From: Mediterranea massiliensis
Lineage (GTDB): Bacteria > Bacteroidota > Bacteroidia > Bacteroidales > Bacteroidaceae
Assembly (NCBI GenBank): GCA_958402075.1
Contig: CATXSD010000144.1
Span: forward strand, 1 to 6,443
Direction: 5' to 3'
DNA: 6,443 nt
This document shows positions 4,669-6,443 of the stretch, one piece after another; the first letter of the stretch is position 1; every line of letters begins with the position of its first letter. The notes beneath the pieces were generated by a model that saw only the letters and a program-made list of their open reading frames with translations, did no database searches and was not told the DNA's origin. The position numbers and the translations under genes are program-made.

Positions 4669-6443
4669 ATGGGATTCAATGAATTTTTAAGCTCGATTTT
4701 CGGCAACAAATCCACCCGCGACATGAAGGAAATCCAACCGTGGGTCGACAAGGTAAAAGCCGCTTATCCGGAAATCGACAGTCTGGACAACGACGCCTTG
4801 CGTGCCAAGACAGAAGAACTGAAGGCATACATCCGCAACTCAGCAGCCCAGCAGCGTGCCAAAGTAGACGAACTGAAGGCTACCGTGGAAAACACGGAAC
4901 TGGAGAAGCGCGAAGAAATCTTTGCCCAGATAGACAAAATCGAAAAGGAGATACTGGATATCTACGAGAAAGCACTCGACGAAGTACTGCCCGCCGCCTT
5001 TGCCATCGTCAAGTCGACAGCCCGCCGCTTCACGGAAAATGAAGAAATCGTGGTTACGGCCAACGACTTCGACCGCCAGCTGGCTGCCACCAAGGATTTT
5101 GTCCGCATCGAAGGCGACAAGGCCATCTACAAGAACCACTGGATGGCAGGCGGAAACGAAATCACCTGGAACATGGTACACTACGACGTACAGCTCTTCG
5201 GCGGCGTCGTATTACACAAAGGCAAGATTGCCGAAATGGCAACCGGTGAAGGTAAGACCCTCGTGGCTACCCTCCCCGTATTCCTCAACGCCCTGACCGG
5301 TAACGGCGTACATGTAGTGACAGTGAACGACTACCTGTCCAAGCGTGACTCCGAGTGGATGGGACCGCTCTACATGTTCCATGGCCTGAGCGTGGACTGC
5401 ATCGACAAGCACCAGCCCAACTCCGATGCCCGCCGCCGTGCCTACCTGGCCGACATCACGTTCGGTACCAACAACGAATTCGGTTTCGACTACCTGCGCG
5501 ACAACATGGCCATCAGTCCGAAAGACCTCGTGCAGCGCCAGCACAACTACGCCATCGTCGACGAGGTCGACTCCGTCCTGATTGACGATGCCCGTACGCC
5601 GTTGATTATCTCCGGTCCGGTACCCAAAGGCGACGACCAACTGTTCGAACAGCTCCGCCCGCTGGTGGAAAGACTGGTGGAAGCCCAGAAGCGACTGGCC
5701 ACCCAATACCTGGCCGACGCCAAGCGCCTCATCGCCTCCAACGACAAGAAGGAGCAGGAAGAAGGTTTCCTGGCCCTCTACCGCAGCCACAAGGCTCTGC
5801 CCAAGAACAAGCCGCTCATCAAGTTCCTGAGCGAGCAGGGTGTAAAGGCCGGTATGCTGAAGACCGAAGAAATCTACATGGAGCAGAACAACAAGCGCAT
5901 GCACGAAGTGACCGATCCGCTCTACTTCGTCATCGACGAGAAGCTGAACAGCGTTGACCTCACCGACAAGGGTGTTGACCTCATCAGCGGAAACTCGGCC
6001 GACCCCACCCTCTTCGTACTGCCTGACATCACCGCCCAGCTCTCCGAACTGGAAAATGAAAAGGACCTGAGCGAAGAAGAGCGTCTGGCCAAGAAGGATG
6101 CCCTGCTCACCAACTATGCCATCAAGTCGGAACGCGTACATACCATCAACCAGTTGCTGAAAGCCTATACCATGTTCGAGAAGGACGACGAATACGTCGT
6201 GATAGACGGACAGGTGAAGATTGTAGACGAGCAGACGGGCCGTATCATGGAAGGCCGCCGCTACTCCGACGGTCTGCATCAGGCCATCGAAGCCAAGGAA
6301 GGCGTGAAGGTGGAAGCCGCCACACAGACATTCGCCACCATCACCTTGCAGAACTACTTCCGTATGTACCACAAGCTGGCCGGTATGACCGGTACGGCTG
6401 AAACGGAAGCCGGTGAGTTCTGGGACATCTACAAACTGGATGT
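4669..6443 (+). CDS. secA: Preprotein translocase ATPase SecA, 3' partial
   Basis: The N-terminal 591 residues of SecA; the frame runs off the right edge. SecA is the cytoplasmic ATPase that pushes unfolded preproteins through SecYEG. Visible parts in order: N-terminal helix (MGFNEFLSSIFG), Walker A ATGEGKT at 191-197 (Lys196), VTVNDYLSKRD, TFGTNNEFGFDYLRDNM, Walker B D298-E-V-D301, DDARTPLIISGP at 306-317, the preprotein cross-linking region, then VDEQTGRIMEGRRYSDGLHQAIEAKEG (519-545) and the NBD2 boundary motif AGMTGTAETEA. Walker A lies about 88 residues later than in E. coli SecA (K108, from memory). The extra sequence is a charged helical stretch at about 57-102 and a second insert at about 122-168. 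The cross-linking region also carries extra sequence at about 335-415. Start: ATG 4669 gives the canonical SecA N-terminus; there is no Shine-Dalgarno, only an A-rich leader. NBD2 past its boundary, the scaffold and wing domains and the C-terminus lie outside the window. Confidence 0.98.
   Translation, partial: MGFNEFLSSIFGNKSTRDMKEIQPWVDKVKAAYPEIDSLDNDALRAKTEELKAYIRNSAAQQRAKVDELKATVENTELEKREEIFAQIDKIEKEILDIYEKALDEVLPAAFAIVKSTARRFTENEEIVVTANDFDRQLAATKDFVRIEGDKAIYKNHWMAGGNEITWNMVHYDVQLFGGVVLHKGKIAEMATGEGKTLVATLPVFLNALTGNGVHVVTVNDYLSKRDSEWMGPLYMFHGLSVDCIDKHQPNSDARRRAYLADITFGTNNEFGFDYLRDNMAISPKDLVQRQHNYAIVDEVDSVLIDDARTPLIISGPVPKGDDQLFEQLRPLVERLVEAQKRLATQYLADAKRLIASNDKKEQEEGFLALYRSHKALPKNKPLIKFLSEQGVKAGMLKTEEIYMEQNNKRMHEVTDPLYFVIDEKLNSVDLTDKGVDLISGNSADPTLFVLPDITAQLSELENEKDLSEEERLAKKDALLTNYAIKSERVHTINQLLKAYTMFEKDDEYVVIDGQVKIVDEQTGRIMEGRRYSDGLHQAIEAKEGVKVEAATQTFATITLQNYFRMYHKLAGMTGTAETEAGEFWDIYKLD

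Noticed and set aside
5212..6372. 386-codon open frame on the - strand opposite secA
   Set aside because: Shadow of secA, which is certain from Walker A, Walker B and other motifs; low-complexity translation without family features.

Overview
The window looks like chromosomal DNA from a Bacteroidales bacterium, probably Bacteroidaceae. Three things support this: the protein families present, the start sites lacking a Shine-Dalgarno sequence, and Bacteroidetes-type -7 boxes (TAnnTTTG) at the two clear gene-cluster starts. Coding DNA is G+C-rich with many C-ending codons, while the promoter regions are strongly A+T-rich. Genus cannot be assigned from this sequence alone. All genes lie on the + strand.

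Layout: (1) bases 1-743, an alpha/beta-hydrolase esterase whose 5' end is cut by the window edge. (2) 740-1522, a secreted DUF1460 (NlpC/P60-like, AmiA-type) muropeptide amidase that overlaps the esterase by ATGA. (3) 1523-1650, an intergenic gap ending in a promoter. (4) 1675-2916, an Lnb-type (DUF4105) lipoprotein N-acyltransferase with a periplasmic His/Cys domain and about five C-terminal membrane segments. (5) 2913-4481, a secreted alkaline-phosphatase-superfamily protein, ATGA-overlapped with lnb, whose metal-binding active site is largely missing. (6) 4482-4668, an intergenic gap with the secA promoter and an A-rich leader. (7) 4669 to the window end, the N-terminal 591 residues of SecA with lineage-specific insertions.

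The common theme is the cell envelope. SecA drives preprotein export, Lnb would finish lipoprotein maturation by N-acylation, AmiA would break down anhydro-muropeptides, and the phosphatase-like protein is exported with no known role. No mobile element, CRISPR array, tRNA or rRNA was seen. The points most worth a second look are the degenerate phosphatase coupled to lnb, the LRAT-like His...Asn-Cys layout of Lnb, palindromes lying over both promoter -7/start regions, and a perfect -7 box in an A+T-rich patch at the 3' end of lnb.
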